Shown in pieces: positions 39,901 to 47,062 of a stretch of DNA of 64,000 nucleotides. Each line of letters opens with the position of its first letter. Within the stretch, counting starts at the first letter, position 1. Position numbers and translations under genes: made by a program. The notes under the pieces were generated by a model that saw only the letters and a list, made by a program, of their open reading frames with translations, was not told the origin of the DNA and did not search any database. The DNA comes from Notamacropus eugenii (Eukaryota; Chordata; Mammalia; Diprotodontia; Macropodidae): contig NC_092876.1 in the NCBI RefSeq assembly GCF_028372415.1, forward strand, positions 59,420,385 through 59,484,384, written 5' to 3'.

Positions 39901-42142
39901 GGACAGTTAGGTAACAAGAGGGATACAGTACTGAACTTGAAATAAAAAATCCCCATGTTCCCATCCTCCATCAGATACTTAGTTGCTAGGTGACCCCTGG
40001 ACAACTTTTTCTTCTGAAGCTTCCTCATACGTAGTAAGACAGAGATAACAACAGAGCCAACAACAAAGGGCTGTTGTGAGCTAATATTCTAGTGAGAACA
40101 TGTGCCAAAGCCTTTGCAAAGGTCCAAGCATTCTAGACCAGCCAGCTCCTACATTTTGTGCTCTCAGGGTCCTCTCAGCAATTTGAACCTGAGCCCCATC
40201 TGTGACCTCAAGGTCAAACAAAGGAGTTTGGGGGTCTGTATTTCCATTTCTTGGTTGGGCTAAGTCATGGTTTAAAAGACTTTTTTATATTAACAGGGTG
40301 ATAAGGGACCCTAGATTCATAAAAGATATGAAAACCACCCTTTTTCAAACAAAATAGATGTTTTTAATAAGACTGTGCTTCCCTTTGGGGTATAAGATTT
40401 TCATTGCCTATTTTTCTTACATTTTATTTTTCTTTTAGAGTTTATGAAATGTAAAACACAACCAAAAGACAACTGAACCCCATGTCATGAGCAATGGCAT
40501 ACTTCAAGAGGGTTTCACTTCACTGTGGGAACTCTACGGGGAGGGACAGAGATGTCTCCACTGGTTCATTCTGGGAGGGACAGAGATGTCTCCACTGGTT
40601 CATTCTGGGAGGGACAGAGATGTCTCCACTGGTTCACTCCCAGCGCCTGGGGCTTCTAGCTTCCAGCTACTTCTCTCAGCTGCTGGGCTGTTGCTATGCT
40701 CTGGGCTCGGGATATACCCAGGGAAGCATCACTCTTTCCCCTGCCCCGTAGTCCTCCCAGGAAATGAGAGTTAAGTGACTTGCCCAGGGTCAGACAGTTA
40801 ATATGTGTCTGAGGCCAAATTGGAACTCAGATCCTCCTAACTCCAGGGGCAGTGCACTGTGCATTATGGCGCCATCTAGCATCACTCTTACAGTTTCTCC
40901 CTTTCCGCGTCAGGCCCATTGGCTATTATCATCCATGGTTCTTATAGCGCTTCAATGAGCATGTAGTTAAACTTAGAACTAGGTAAGAATCCTCTTTATT
41001 AACTAGCAGAGAAGCAATCATCTTGTCTGGGTTTTGCTTGAAAACCCTAGGTGAAGGGGTACCCATCTCTTCCCAAGGCTGACCACTCCATTCTGGGATA
41101 GCTTTTAGGTGGTAGCACAGTTCCTGGCACACACAACAGACACTTCATAAACGTTTACTCATTGTCTGGTAGGAAGCTTTTCCTGGTTTCAAGCTTAATG
41201 TGTCTTTTTGAGACTTCCTCTTCGCCTCCCATCTCCCCACTCCTCTCCATTTCTCCTTGTCCTCCAGGGCCCCCCAAAAGGCTAATTCTTCCTCACACAC
41301 TTAAAGATTGCTATGATGTCCTCTCCCCACTCTCACCACCAAAGTCCTCTTTTTTTTAGGTTACGCATACCTAGTTCCTTCATACAGTACTCCTCTGCAA
41401 GACACTCAAGGCCTTTCACCATCTTTTGCTCCATTTCTAGGTCAGTGGTTCTCAAAATGTAGTCTAGGTATTCCTGGGAGACCCAAAGACTCTTTCAGGG
41501 GGTCCTCAGAGTCAAAATTATTTTTAAAAAACTACTGACATTTTCATTTCTAATGTTCCAAATATCAAGAAATATGATCCATATAAACAAAAGTTCTTTG
41601 GGGAGATCCTCAACAATTTTTAAATAGAAGGGGGTCCTGAGCCTCCAAAGTTTGAGAACTGTTGCTCTAGCTTATCATTGTCTGTCTCAAAATGTGGCAC
41701 CCAGAACAGAAAACAATACTCCCTGTGTGGCCTGATGGGGCAGAAGACAGATGGACTTTTGTTTCCTTATTTCTCTCTAAATGTAGCCCCAAATCCCACA
41801 AGCATTTCTGGCTCCCATAGGACTCTGTTGATTCCAACAAGCTTGCAGTTCACTCAGATGCTTAGATCTTTTTCAGATAACCTAAGGTTCTCCCACTTTG
41901 GATCACTCTGAGATTGGTTTTTTGAATGCAGGTTAAAAGATAACTCATGAGGGTTCACTGAACTGAGTCAGGCCAGATGGTGCTCATTCTACAGTGAAAC
42001 AAATACAGAAGCTTTTAGACACACCTGGAGTAACCATTGATGATCCTCCCAGACACCACCTTCTTGAGAGGTTTCCAATACTTGGCTTCCCCTTCCACTG
42101 GTGCTCCAAGAAGGACAATGTCCTCGATGATCCCTTGGCAAT
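22993..42142 (-). CDS. TMCO4: TMCO4, C-terminal exons (partial gene)
   Basis: Three minus-strand exons, 42142-42025, 37597-37480 and 23418-22993, join in frame to about 220 C-terminal residues of TMCO4 (transmembrane and coiled-coil domain protein 4, about 630 aa in human). Joined, they read CQGIIEDIVLLGAPVEGEAK ... GRIINGYSR, GDWLLSFVYRTSSVQLKVAG ... MVNMDLSSV, VSGHLDYMKKMDTILKAVGI. These match human TMCO4 nearly residue for residue, with LLGAPVEG belonging to the DUF726 alpha/beta-hydrolase-like domain. The last 110 residues are weakly conserved, apart from the end motif ICSHILGPNPLGCPDC. The family's enzymatic role is not established. The exons for the N-terminus, membrane segments and nucleophile region were not found in the window and should lie beyond 64 kb. 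TMCO4 converges on HTR6, as in human. Confidence 0.95.
23435..23990 (+). repeat. Three MIR SINEs in tandem
   Basis: 23440-23625 (GGTTCCAATCCTGCCTCCAG, CTCAGTTTCCTCTTCTGTAA), 23628-23815 (TCTGGGTTTGAACATC, TGCGACCCTAGGTAAG) and 23835-23985 (GCGTGGTGCAGTGGAGAG, GCTGTGTGACCTGGGG). Confidence 0.75.
24000..24295. repeat. Unclassified dispersed repeat
   Basis: TTTATTTTCCCTTTCCACCC, AAAGAAAAACTCCTGTAATA, CAATGACCATGTCCAAATAT, GGAATCATGGTATTTCATCA. Related segments lie at 37675-37842 and 55040-55345, so it is a dispersed family; the class is not known to me. Confidence 0.5.
24400..24475. repeat. AT-rich simple sequence
   Basis: TATTATTATAATATTATAAT and similar; able to form short hairpins. Confidence 0.9.
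24560..24790 (+). repeat. MIR SINE
   Basis: AGAGCCCTGGGCTTGGAG, CTATGCGACCCTGGGTGAG, TTCCTCATCTGTTAAATGGG, CTCACAGGGTTGTTGTGAGG, TAAAGCACCTTGCC. Nearly full length. Confidence 0.85.
24803..25287 (-). mobile_element. Possible solo LTR (fossil)
   Basis: About 485 bp bounded by the inverted ends TGTGGTTATT and AATAACCAC. Read on the minus strand it has CGTATAAGCC about 80 bp before TTAATAAAATG, an order like the promoter and poly(A) signal of an LTR. No target duplication or internal retroviral region is seen. Family and age are not determined; a DNA transposon is an alternative. Confidence 0.3.
25600..25718 (+). repeat. L2 LINE 3' end
   Basis: GGGAGCTCCTTGAGATCAGG, GACTGTCTTTTGCC, TAGCACAGTAGGTACTTAAT, AAATGTTTGTTGACTGAATG. 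Confidence 0.85.
25800..26841 (+). mobile_element. Older L1 LINE, 5' part to mid ORF1
   Basis: 26400-26600 encodes GMSKQKKEAKFYKEIYKLRG and SRASEGKKSLGHKD, resembling the start of a marsupial L1 ORF1. The rest continues to LSKTMDLE before being cut by the insertion at 26842. 25800-26380 may be its 5' UTR. ORF1 continues at 28505. Confidence 0.6.
26842..28504 (+). mobile_element. 5'-truncated L1 inserted in older L1
   Basis: Starts inside ORF2 (GGLAVPDLKVH near 26895). It includes VAKNWELWVCPSVGEW and WYIFMMEYYSAIRNDE (27880-28000), a 3' UTR with ATGTGTATGTAT-type microsatellite, and an A-rich end (28470-28504). The 13-bp duplication CAATGGACCTGGA lies at 26829-26841 and 28505-28517. The reading frame is broken several times. 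Confidence 0.9.
28505..28800 (+). mobile_element. Older L1 LINE, ORF1 continuation
   Basis: Encodes MDLENRWRDYLKIIRLSSEY then IFQENCPDLLEPEGKNRKRK, the middle-to-end part of L1 ORF1. It joins the piece that stops at 26841 once the inserted L1 and one target copy are set aside. Confidence 0.75.
28850..29035 (-). repeat. MIR/THER1 SINE
   Basis: Antisense: TTTTACAGATAAGGAAACTG, TTAAGTGACTTGCCCACGG, AGGCAGGATTTGAGC, CACCTAGCCACCTAGTAGC. Confidence 0.85.
29148..29463 (-). repeat. Long marsupial CORE-SINE, second type
   Basis: Antisense, about 316 bp. The left edge TTTGTCCTTCGTTGCCAAAG is the complement of a tail shared with the LINE at 30535-31085. Then GACTGGAGATGGCCCAGGAT, GTTAAGTGACTTGCCCAAGG and CTATCCACTGCACCACCTAG at the head. 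Well preserved, so younger than the MIRs. Confidence 0.85.
29464..29925. other. TMCO4 intron, unassigned
   Basis: No repeat or gene recognised; contains the short motif CACACGTGTGCC (29660-29671). Confidence 0.45.
29930..30400. repeat. MIR pair in opposite orientations
   Basis: 29930-30090 antisense (AAAGATGAAGAAACTGAGG, AGGTAAAGTGACTTGTG) and 30220-30400 sense (GACTTGGGTTTGAGGCC, TTAGTCTCCTCATGTAAG, GGGCTGTTGTGAATG). Confidence 0.65.
30535..31085 (+). mobile_element. Non-LTR retrotransposon 3' end with zinc finger
   Basis: Broken frames encode DTEVLSLAELLSIQTLLQRV (about 30575-30640) and IREGAVLYELSRTAVAQ (30825-30880). A final finger DYLCPTCGRAF ... GLISH follows (30929-30994). These are C-terminal features of an endonuclease-type LINE, possibly RTE-like. 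An in-frame TAG follows GLISHT. The tail GTCATTTTGGTCCTCTTC ... GAAGGACACAATCAAC resembles the tail of the long CORE-SINE. Confidence 0.65.
31183..31543 (+). repeat. (TCC/TTC)n polypyrimidine tract
   Basis: 360 bp of almost pure pyrimidine after a short (TCA)n lead. The purine strand is open in several frames and would read poly-Arg/Lys or poly-Glu/Gly; this is not a gene. Confidence 0.97.
31600..31820 (+). repeat. MIR SINE
   Basis: CATCATGGTTCAGTGGAAG, GAGTTTGAATCCAAGC, TCTTCATCTGTAAAACAGG, CCCACCTCCTGGGACTTCAG. Confidence 0.75.
31821..32305. other. TMCO4 intron, unassigned
   Basis: No repeat recognised; possibly unique intron sequence. No splice-bounded open frame resembling TMCO4. Confidence 0.45.
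32310..32520 (+). repeat. CR1/L3-like LINE fragment
   Basis: GGGGGGTAGTGAGTTCTCC, ATCACTAGGTGCAAGGGATG, GGCCTGGATGACTTCTGAGG, GCCTCTGGTTCTGAAAGTCT. Confidence 0.55.
32670..32870 (+). repeat. MIR SINE
   Basis: TAGCTGTGTGACCTTGGGC, TTGCCTGATCTGTAGAAAG, TTCTAAGGTCCCTTTCACTC. Confidence 0.8.
32968..33540 (-). repeat. Long ancient repeat with L2-like edge
   Basis: Starts TCAGTCAACAAACATTTAGT and GTGCCAGGCACTGTGCTAAC (complement of an L2 3' end). It continues about 570 bp through CAAGAAGCTCACCATCTAAT, GGGCCTTGTCTGAATGCC, GACATGATGAGACCTGC and AATCACTTTGGTGGCTGAAT. It is the longest of at least five copies here. Its exact family is not known to me. Confidence 0.65.
33541..33725 (-). repeat. MIR SINE, diverged
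   Basis: TTTAGTTGAGGAAACTGCGG, CCTAGGGTACACAGCTGCC, CCAGACTTGAACCAGG. Confidence 0.6.
33919..33991 (+). repeat. (TG)n microsatellite
   Basis: Imperfect then pure TG run with TATG interruptions at its left. Confidence 0.95.
34197..34300 (+). repeat. (GGAA)n-like purine tract
   Basis: GAAGGAAGGAAGAAAGGGAG and similar; homopurine except for a few bases. Confidence 0.9.
34305..34445 (+). repeat. MIR SINE
   Basis: GACTTGGGCTCTAATTCTAG, ATGTGATTTTTGGCAAGTCA, ATACCTATAAAATGGAGGGA. Confidence 0.65.
34471..34806 (-). repeat. 33-bp tandem repeat array (degenerate)
   Basis: About ten antisense units with TGACATCCTGTGTTCTAAGG-like motifs; several units contain small deletions (AACATTCTATGTTCTAA). It continues a MIR end. 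Confidence 0.88.
35037..35268 (-). repeat. MIR/THER1 SINE
   Basis: CTCTTTAAGGTTTGTCAAG, TTTGATCCCCACAAGG, TTTAGTGACTTACCCAGGG, TACTGTGCCACCTG. Nearly full length, antisense. Confidence 0.85.
35355..35445. repeat. AC/AT-rich simple sequence
   Basis: ACACACACATACACGTGATA followed by alternating CATATGTGTATA motifs, partly palindromic. Confidence 0.85.
35760..36020 (-). repeat. THER1/MIR SINE
   Basis: AAGGACCTTAGAACCCAG at the left resembles the 33-bp unit, then TTAGAGGCTACTAAGTACAG, CAAATGAAGAAAATGAGG, GAGGCAGGATTTGAATCC and TACTCTGCTGCCTC at the head. Confidence 0.7.
36056..36391 (+). repeat. 33-bp tandem repeat array (near-identical)
   Basis: Ten units of 33 bp, most differing by one to three bases; key motifs TGTCAGAGCTGGGAGGGCCC and TTAGAACACAG. 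One of the best-kept arrays in the window. It lies 1.1 kb from the TMCO4 exon at 37480-37597. Confidence 0.97.
36392..36930. other. TMCO4 intron, mostly unassigned
   Basis: Contains a short GAAA-rich run at 36645-36705. Otherwise no element or gene is recognised. Confidence 0.5.
36935..37215 (+). repeat. L2 LINE 3' region
   Basis: TCAAGGCTTAGCTCAGCAGC, CTCTGGGAAGCCTTCCCTGA, GTGAGCTCCTTGAGGGCAGG, GCACTTAATAAAGGTT. Confidence 0.85.
37480..37597 (-). CDS. TMCO4: TMCO4 penultimate exon in window
   Basis: 118 nt. On minus: acceptor CCTCTCCCAG before GGGAGACTGG, donor GTAAGT after TCATCAGTA. It completes an Arg codon, then encodes GDWLLSFVYRTSSVQLKVAG and DRKMVNMDLSSV, almost the same as human TMCO4. 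Skipping it would shift the frame. It is flanked on both sides by 33-bp arrays in opposite orientations. Confidence 0.96.
37675..37842. repeat. Unclassified dispersed repeat
   Basis: TTTTTTTGTTTTTTTGTGAA, CCCTCCCTCTCCCAGAAAG, AAAGAAAAAAATAACAG. Same family as 24000-24295. Confidence 0.45.
37843..38341 (-). repeat. 33-bp tandem repeat array (longest)
   Basis: About 15 antisense units (CCCAGCTCTGACATCCTG, TGTTCTAAGGGCCCT). Four of six frames are open through it because the unit is 11 codons with no stop in those frames. Inverted relative to the arrays at 36056 and 39424. Confidence 0.97.
38400..38530 (-). repeat. MIR fragment
   Basis: TTTTACAAATGAAGAAACTG, AGAGTAACTTGACCAATGTC, GAGCTGAGGTTGAACC. 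Confidence 0.65.
38680..38925 (+). repeat. CT-rich polypyrimidine tract
   Basis: TCTCTCTTTCTTTCCCTACT and onward, mixed CTCC/TCTT; open frames across it are low-complexity artefacts. Confidence 0.92.
38926..39420. other. TMCO4 intron, unassigned
   Basis: No SINE or gene recognised; possibly unique intron sequence. Confidence 0.45.
39424..39905 (+). repeat. 33-bp tandem repeat array
   Basis: About 14 units, decayed in the left half (AGAATGTCAGAGTTGGAGAG) and near-consensus in the right half (TGTCAGAGCTGGGAGGGCCC). Sense, facing the antisense array at 37843-38341 across 1.1 kb. Confidence 0.95.
39910..40085 (+). repeat. MIR SINE, diverged
   Basis: ACTTAGTTGCTAGGTGACCC, TGAAGCTTCCTCATACG, GGGCTGTTGTGAGCTAATAT. 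Confidence 0.55.
40086..40535. other. TMCO4 intron, unassigned
   Basis: One decayed 33-bp-family unit near 40140-40180 (CAGCTCCTACATTTTGTGC). Otherwise nothing recognised. Confidence 0.45.
40539..40640 (+). repeat. 34-bp repeat, three copies
   Basis: Three almost identical head-to-tail copies with the cores GGGAGGGACAGAGATGTC and TCCACTGGTTCATTCT. Unrelated to the 33-bp family. Confidence 0.95.
40765..40880 (-). repeat. MIR/CORE-SINE fragment
   Basis: GAGTTAAGTGACTTGCCCAG, TCTGAGGCCAAATTGGAACT, TTATGGCGCCATCTAGC. Antisense head portion. Confidence 0.75.
41170..41900 (-). repeat. CR1/L3-like LINE split by a hAT MITE
   Basis: 41170-41442 and 41665-41900 are successive antisense parts (GGAAGCTTTTCCTGGTTTC, CCTTTCACCATCTTTTGCTC, ATGTGGCACCCAGAACAGAA, CTCCCTGTGTGGCCTGATGG), interrupted by the element at 41443-41664. 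Confidence 0.65.
41443..41664. mobile_element. hAT-type MITE, 222 bp
   Basis: Inverted ends CAGTGGTTCTCAAA and TTTGAGAACTGTTG. The flanking octamers TTCTAGGT and CTCTAGCT match at six of eight bases, an aged hAT target duplication. Interior GGGTCCTCAGAGTCAAAAT resembles MER5/Charlie-type elements. No transposase gene. Confidence 0.8.
42025..42142 (-). CDS. TMCO4: TMCO4 antepenultimate coding exon
   Basis: 118 nt. On minus: acceptor CTGCCCTCAG before ATTGCCAAGG, donor GTGTGT after TACTCCAG. It completes an Asp codon, then encodes CQGIIEDIVLLGAPVEGEAK and YWKPLKKVVSGRIINGYS, almost identical to human TMCO4. Confidence 0.95.
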
Positions 42143-42164
42143 CTGAGGGCAGGAAACAGTATGT

Positions 42165-42435
42165 CACTGTTGGATGTCTACTCCAAACCCGTTATATTAT
42201 AGATGAAACCTAAAGAGGAGAAATTAACCTTGGCCAAGGGCACATAGCTAATGAGTGACAAGAGTCAGGATGCAGAGTGCCAGAGTACTATTTTTTTGTT
42301 TTGGAGGAAACTGAGGCAAACAGGGTTAAGTGGCTTGCCCATGGTCTCACCGCTAGTAAGTGTCTGAGGCCGAATTTGAACTCAGGTCCTCCTGACTCCT
42401 GGGCTAGTGTTCCATCTACTATGCCACCTAACTGC
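42165..42435 (-). repeat. Two MIR/CORE-SINE fragments
   Basis: 42165-42280 (CTTGGCCAAGGGCACATAGC) and 42290-42435 (GGTTAAGTGGCTTGCCCATG, TTTGAACTCAGGTCCTCCTG, CTATGCCACCTAACTGCC). Confidence 0.75.
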
Positions 42436-42439
42436 CTCT

Positions 42440-42775
42440 TGTCCTGGCTGTTTCTTGAACAACACACTCCATCTCTTGGTTTGGGGCATTTCCTCCAGCT
42501 GTCCCCCATGCCTGGGATGCTCTCCCTCCTCATCTCCACTTCTGAGCTTCCTTCAAGTTCCAGTTAAAATATCATCTCCTACAGGAATCCTTTCCTAACC
42601 CATCTTCATTCTAGCACCTTCCCTGGATTAATCATCTCCAACCTGTATATAACTTGTTTGTATATAACTGTTTCATACTGTCTCCCTCATTAGATCATGC
42701 ATTTCTTGAGAGCAGGGACTGTCTTATGTCTTTCTTTGTATCCCCCAGTGCTTAACACACAGTAGGTGTTGGGTA
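42440..42775 (+). repeat. L2 LINE 3' region
   Basis: CATGCCTGGGATGCTCTCCC, CTTCCTTCAAGTTCCAG, GAGAGCAGGGACTGTCTTAT, CTTAACACACAGTAGGTG. Well preserved. Confidence 0.88.
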
Positions 42776-42779
42776 GTTC

Positions 42780-42915
42780 TTGCTCTATAGAGCCCAAGAG
42801 TCTTTTTGTACTACAACTGTAACTCCTCCGTCTCCAGCCTTAACATCCACAATTCCTCCAATCACTTTTCATATGGCATGATCTCAAAGCCACTGCCCTC
42901 TGGGAATGCCCAGCC
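42780..42915 (-). repeat. CR1/L3-like fragment
   Basis: CTTTTCATATGGCATGATCT and CAAAGCCACTGCCCTCTGG. Confidence 0.5.
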
Positions 42916-43139
42916 AATCAATGACCCTCTAGAAATTAACAAGAGGTGCTGAAGGTCAATGTGGTTCAGGGACATAGGAAAACCATCTGCCTAACTAGAA
43001 TGGTAACTGGGGTTGACATGAATCATTCCCATTGTGAGAGGATGTCTCTGGGAAGATATCCACTCCATCCTTTGTCCTGCCTTCCTTTTCAGTAGGACCA
43101 TAAGTCTCCACATCTGACATTTCCTCCCTGGAGGAGACG

Positions 43140-43520
43140 ATAGTAATTCACATTTTAACATTGCTTTGAGGCTTACATAGTGTTTACAAGACAGCCACAC
43201 TGTCAAGGAGGCAGGACTTATACTATTATCCCCATCTCACAGAGGGGGAAACTGAAGTCCAAAGGGAAGTCACTTGTTCGAGGTCATATATCCAGTTAGG
43301 AGACACTGTGCTAGCCATTCAGGTAACATGCTTCCAAAGTTATTTTTAGCTAGACCTGACATGGGAAAGTGGAAAGAATGCTGGTCTTGCAGTCAGGAAA
43401 GATGTGGATCCAAATTCTGCCTTTGATGCTTACCATGCAAGGCCATACACAAGGCACATCACCTCCCTAGGTCTCAGTTTCCTCATCTGTAAAACAATGA
43501 CCTTATCATCCAGAAATTCT
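43140..43520. repeat. MIR pair in opposite orientations
   Basis: 43140-43310 antisense (TTGCTTTGAGGCTTACATAG, CAGAGGGGGAAACTGAAG) and 43360-43520 sense (GGTCTTGCAGTCAGGAAAG, CAGTTTCCTCATCTGTAAAA). Confidence 0.75.
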
Positions 43521-43970
43521 CATCTTTTCGGACATCTGAGGTGGCCCTTCCTCCTTTTGATTCCAAGTGCTCAGGTTAATCCAATTCCTATCTGGAAATC
43601 TGTCCATAAATCCAATGCAACCCAACCCATTATTATTATTAAAGGATAATAAAAATAACCCATTTATTAGGGGGTGGTTATTCTGTGGAAGCTTTTGGGT
43701 CACAAAGTGAAAATACAAACAGAATTCGAAGCACATCCTGCCCCATGGAGCTTACGCTCTAGAGGAGGAATAAAAACTGTATCCAAATACAGATGTGATA
43801 ACTTGAACAGGAGGGGGAAGGCCAAAACACTGGGGGCGATCAGCAAAGTTCACTCAGTTAATTCAGCAACCATTGAATGCTTACTGTATGCAGAGCATAG
43901 AGGAAACCGTTCAGATAAATAAGAATGGATGCCTGGCCTCAGGGAGCTCACAGTCAGGGAGGATAGGAAA
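43521..43970. other. Intron sequence, unassigned
   Basis: Short L2-like edge near 43845-43885 (GAATGCTTACTGTATGCAG). Otherwise nothing recognised. Confidence 0.4.
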
Positions 43971-43973
43971 GCA

Positions 43974-44035
43974 AAGATATCAATCAACAAACATTTATTA
44001 AGTACCTACTGTATGCTAGGCAGATTTCTACAGGA
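43974..44035 (-). repeat. L2-edge repeat fragment
   Basis: AAGATATCAATCAACAAACA, TTATTAAGTACCTACTG. The rest of the family's sequence is absent. Confidence 0.65.
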
Positions 44036-44640
44036 GAAGAGGGAAAGCGGGTGGAGGCTTGTTGAGACACCTCCCTCTTCAGAATTGATGAACGAGCCAT
44101 GGGAACTTGGAGTCTTGTGGAAGAGGCATTACAGAATAGGATTCCAATGGAAGTTACTACACAGAGTTGATCATCAAACCTCCACCACCATTTCAGGCCC
44201 CGGGTCATTTAATTTTGTGCTGGATTCCTTATGAAAGTCCCAGGAATTAAGCTCAAGGAGAACAAAGAGACGGTTCAGAACAGAAATGAAGCTTTATAAA
44301 GGACCATCACATTGGCACCAGGACATTGGCAGAAAGCAGAAAGCAACAGGGGCTACCCCGTCTCTGCTGTGTGGACTTTTCTAGCATTCCCTCCCAAGCC
44401 TGGGCTTCAGGCAGAGGAAGAATAATGCATGTATATACAATACAAAATGTTTCCTAGCAGAATGAAGTCTCTTCTGTGTTAACCTGGAATCTGCCTTGAA
44501 CAACAGTTACCATGAAAAACAAAGCGCAGATGCTTTCCTGTTCCCCAGCCAGGGAAGGGTCAAGGCTCAAGATGATTCAGGATAGAGTAGGATTCTACAG
44601 CTGTTACTTATTCGTAGAACTTCAAATTCTGTAATCATAG
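44036..44640. other. Intron sequence, unassigned
   Basis: No recognised element. The stretch 44230-44600 has the look of a single insertion (it differs in composition from its surroundings) but no ends or motifs could be fixed. Confidence 0.4.
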
Positions 44641-44672
44641 CTAGCATTTACACAGGACTTTAAGGTTTGTGC

Positions 44673-44820
44673 AGGACCTTAGAGCAGAGAACGTCAGAGC
44701 TGGGAGGGCCTTAGAACATGGGATGTCAGGGCTGGGAGGGCCCTTAGAATCCAGGATGTCAGAGCTGGGAGGGGCCTCAGAACACAGGGTGTCAGAGCTG
44801 GGAGGGCCCTTAGGACACAA
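44673..44820 (+). repeat. 33-bp tandem repeat array
   Basis: About 4.5 units near consensus (GATGTCAGAGCTGGGAGGG). Its left end joins a MIR-like start (CATAGCTAGCATTTACACAG, TTTAAGGTTTGTGCAGGACC). Confidence 0.93.
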
Positions 44821-44929
44821 AAGATTCTTTAAAACACAGAACGCCCACTTTCCTTTCTGACCTGGTCTGAGCACCACCCTCTAGCAGGCTTTGCTGCCTC
44901 CCTCAGTTGCCAGGGCCGTCCCTTCCAAA

Positions 44930-45180
44930 GCCACTTTTTATCAGCTTTATTTAATCTGTATTTATTCTTTATACCCCTATACACATGCATGGCATCTTCT
45001 CTCTTTGCAGGCAGAGGTCATCTTGACTTTCTCTCTGTATCTTCTGTGTCTCTATATGTACATAATAAATCCTTGCTTACTTGATTGAATATGAATTCTT
45101 GAGCATGGAATGTTAGAGCTGACTTCAGAGCACAGCATGTTAGAGGTTAAAGGGGCCCTAGAACAGACAATGTTGGACTA
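44930..45180 (+). repeat. L2-like tail and decayed 33-bp units
   Basis: 44930-45085 looks like an aged LINE 3' tail (ATGTACATAATAAATCCTTG). 45100-45175 holds two to three decayed 33-bp units (GGAATGTTAGAGCTGAC, GCATGTTAGAGG). Confidence 0.5.
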
Positions 45181-45214
45181 TAGCTAAGTAGAGTTGGAAG
45201 GAACCATGCATTGA

Positions 45215-45580
45215 AAGGAAACAAGAATTTATTAAGTACCTACTGAACACTTTACCAATACATCTTTGATCCTGACAACTACCCTGGGAGGAAGGTGCTG
45301 TTATTATCTCCATTTACAGTTGGGGAAACTGAGGCGGATAACAGTAAGTGATTTGCCCAGAGTCATACAACCAGTACCTGTCTGAGGCTGGATTTGAACT
45401 CAGGTCTTCCAGACCACAGGCCCTATCCCTAAGGAAGGGACCTTAGAGACCATCAAATATAACTGCCTTATTTTACAGATGAGGAAAAGGAGGCTGAGAC
45501 AGTAGAAGACACATTCCTAGGGTCACAGAATTAGTATGTGTCTGCCGTGGGATAGGACTCACGCCTTCTTGATTCTAAGT
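45215..45580 (-). repeat. MIR then THER1 SINE
   Basis: 45215-45425 (AATTTATTAAGTACCTACTG, TTGGGGAAACTGAGGCGG, GGATTTGAACTCAGGTC) and 45430-45580 (GGAAGGGACCTTAGAGACC, TTTTACAGATGAGGAAAAGG). Confidence 0.8.
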
Positions 45581-46030
45581 CAGGAATTCTATTTGAAGCA
45601 GGTCTCCTAGCAGCTTCTTGCCACTTGACTGGTCTAACTCTTTCCTTGGATGACACCCTTTTCACCACTTCTCTTGGGTAATTCATCATCATTCCAGCCC
45701 TCCTCTGCCTCCCACTAGTATCTCCACTGCCCTTTGGGTGACTCCCAATTTCAGTCCTTTGGAGAATGAATCTTCTATAACTCACAGTCATACAAATAAT
45801 ACCTTGAATGTCCCGAAAAGATGGGTTTTTGTTTGTGGGAGAAGACTGGGGTCATTAAAAGCACTTGGCAATTTCCTAGAGGCAAGCCCACCATCATTTG
45901 TTCAATTCTGAGTACGCTTCACTTTCTGCACAATCAGTTCTGATGCATGAGTGACAGATACAGCCTGTCCTCCCAACTGCATGGCATGACATGGTCCAGA
46001 CAAGAGGCAGTCTTTCTCCACTTGGTTTTT
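45581..46030. other. Intron sequence, unassigned
   Basis: No repeat or exon recognised. Confidence 0.4.
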
Positions 46031-46039
46031 TTTTTTTTA

Positions 46040-46200
46040 CTAATATATTTGTGTATATATATATATAGGAATGTAGGAACATTATATTATATCATGTTAT
46101 GTTTTGTTATATTATATTGGAATAATATTATATAGGAATAATTATATGATATGTATAATATTATATATTAAATTATAAAGAGATAAAGGCATAGTATGTA
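46040..46200. repeat. AT-rich simple sequence
   Basis: TATATATATATAG then repeated ATATTATAT motifs, many self-complementary. Confidence 0.9.
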
Positions 46201-46289
46201 AATGAATAGGAATAGGGGCTGGATTTGTGATTTCATTGGTACAGAAGGCCCCTGGGTGAGGAAACTCCTTCTGTTACTATGGGTCAGCA

Positions 46290-46430
46290 CCTCCTCTGCC
46301 ACTTATAGCGCTACCACTGAGAGGCTAAGTGATCTGCTCAGAAACACTCAGCCAGTATGTGTCAGAGACAGGATTCGAATCCAGGCCTCCCCGGCTTTGA
46401 GGCCAATTTTCTATCTACCACATCAACTTA
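46290..46430 (-). repeat. MIR fragment
   Basis: GAGAGGCTAAGTGATCTGC, CAGGATTCGAATCCAGGC, TTTTCTATCTACCACATC. Confidence 0.65.
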
Positions 46431-46699
46431 CTCCTTATAAGATGGGGAAAAAAAAGAGAGACAGCAAGGCATACTGGATCTAAGATCAGCCTTGAAGGAA
46501 GAGCTGGGATCATCTTGCCCTTGATAACAACTCTCCTCTCAGTGACTCGGGCCACTTTCTAAGTCCATAAAGTTGTTGCATTAGTGAGAGAATTTCCACA
46601 CTGGTAATTTCTTATGCTAATGAAGTCACAGATCCAGGATCCCCTCTCCCCAAAATTTGTATGAAAATACATGAAGTGCTTTGTAAATTTCAACATGCC

Positions 46700-47062
46700 A
46701 TGAGGGTATGAGCTGTCAATGTTTGTTCATTGTTTATCCTTCCTTCTCAGAGAGGACCAATGATACCATGAAGAAGTAAAAGCTGGGAGCCAGAAGGACC
46801 CTAGGAGGCCAATCCTTCAGACTACCATCTTTTCATTTTATAGACAAGGAAACAGGCTCCAAGAAGGAGAGCGAGTTCATAAGATCATAGATTTACAGCT
46901 GGAAGGAGCCTTAAAAGTCATCAACCTTCCCCTGCCCCACCCCAGTTTTACAGATGAGGAAACTGAGACCTAAATGACTTGCCCATAAGTCACACAGCCA
47001 GTAAGCATCTGAGGCAGGATTGGAATCCAGGTCTTCCTGCCTCCAAGTTCAGTGCTCTATCC
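46700..47062 (-). repeat. CORE-SINE edge and two THER1/MIR SINEs
   Basis: 46715-46765 (TCATTGTTTATCCTTCCTTC, edge of the long CORE-SINE), 46785-46875 (TAGACAAGGAAACAGGC) and 46882-47062 (GATCATAGATTTACAGCTGG, TTTACAGATGAGGAAACTGA, GGCAGGATTGGAATCC). Confidence 0.75.
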
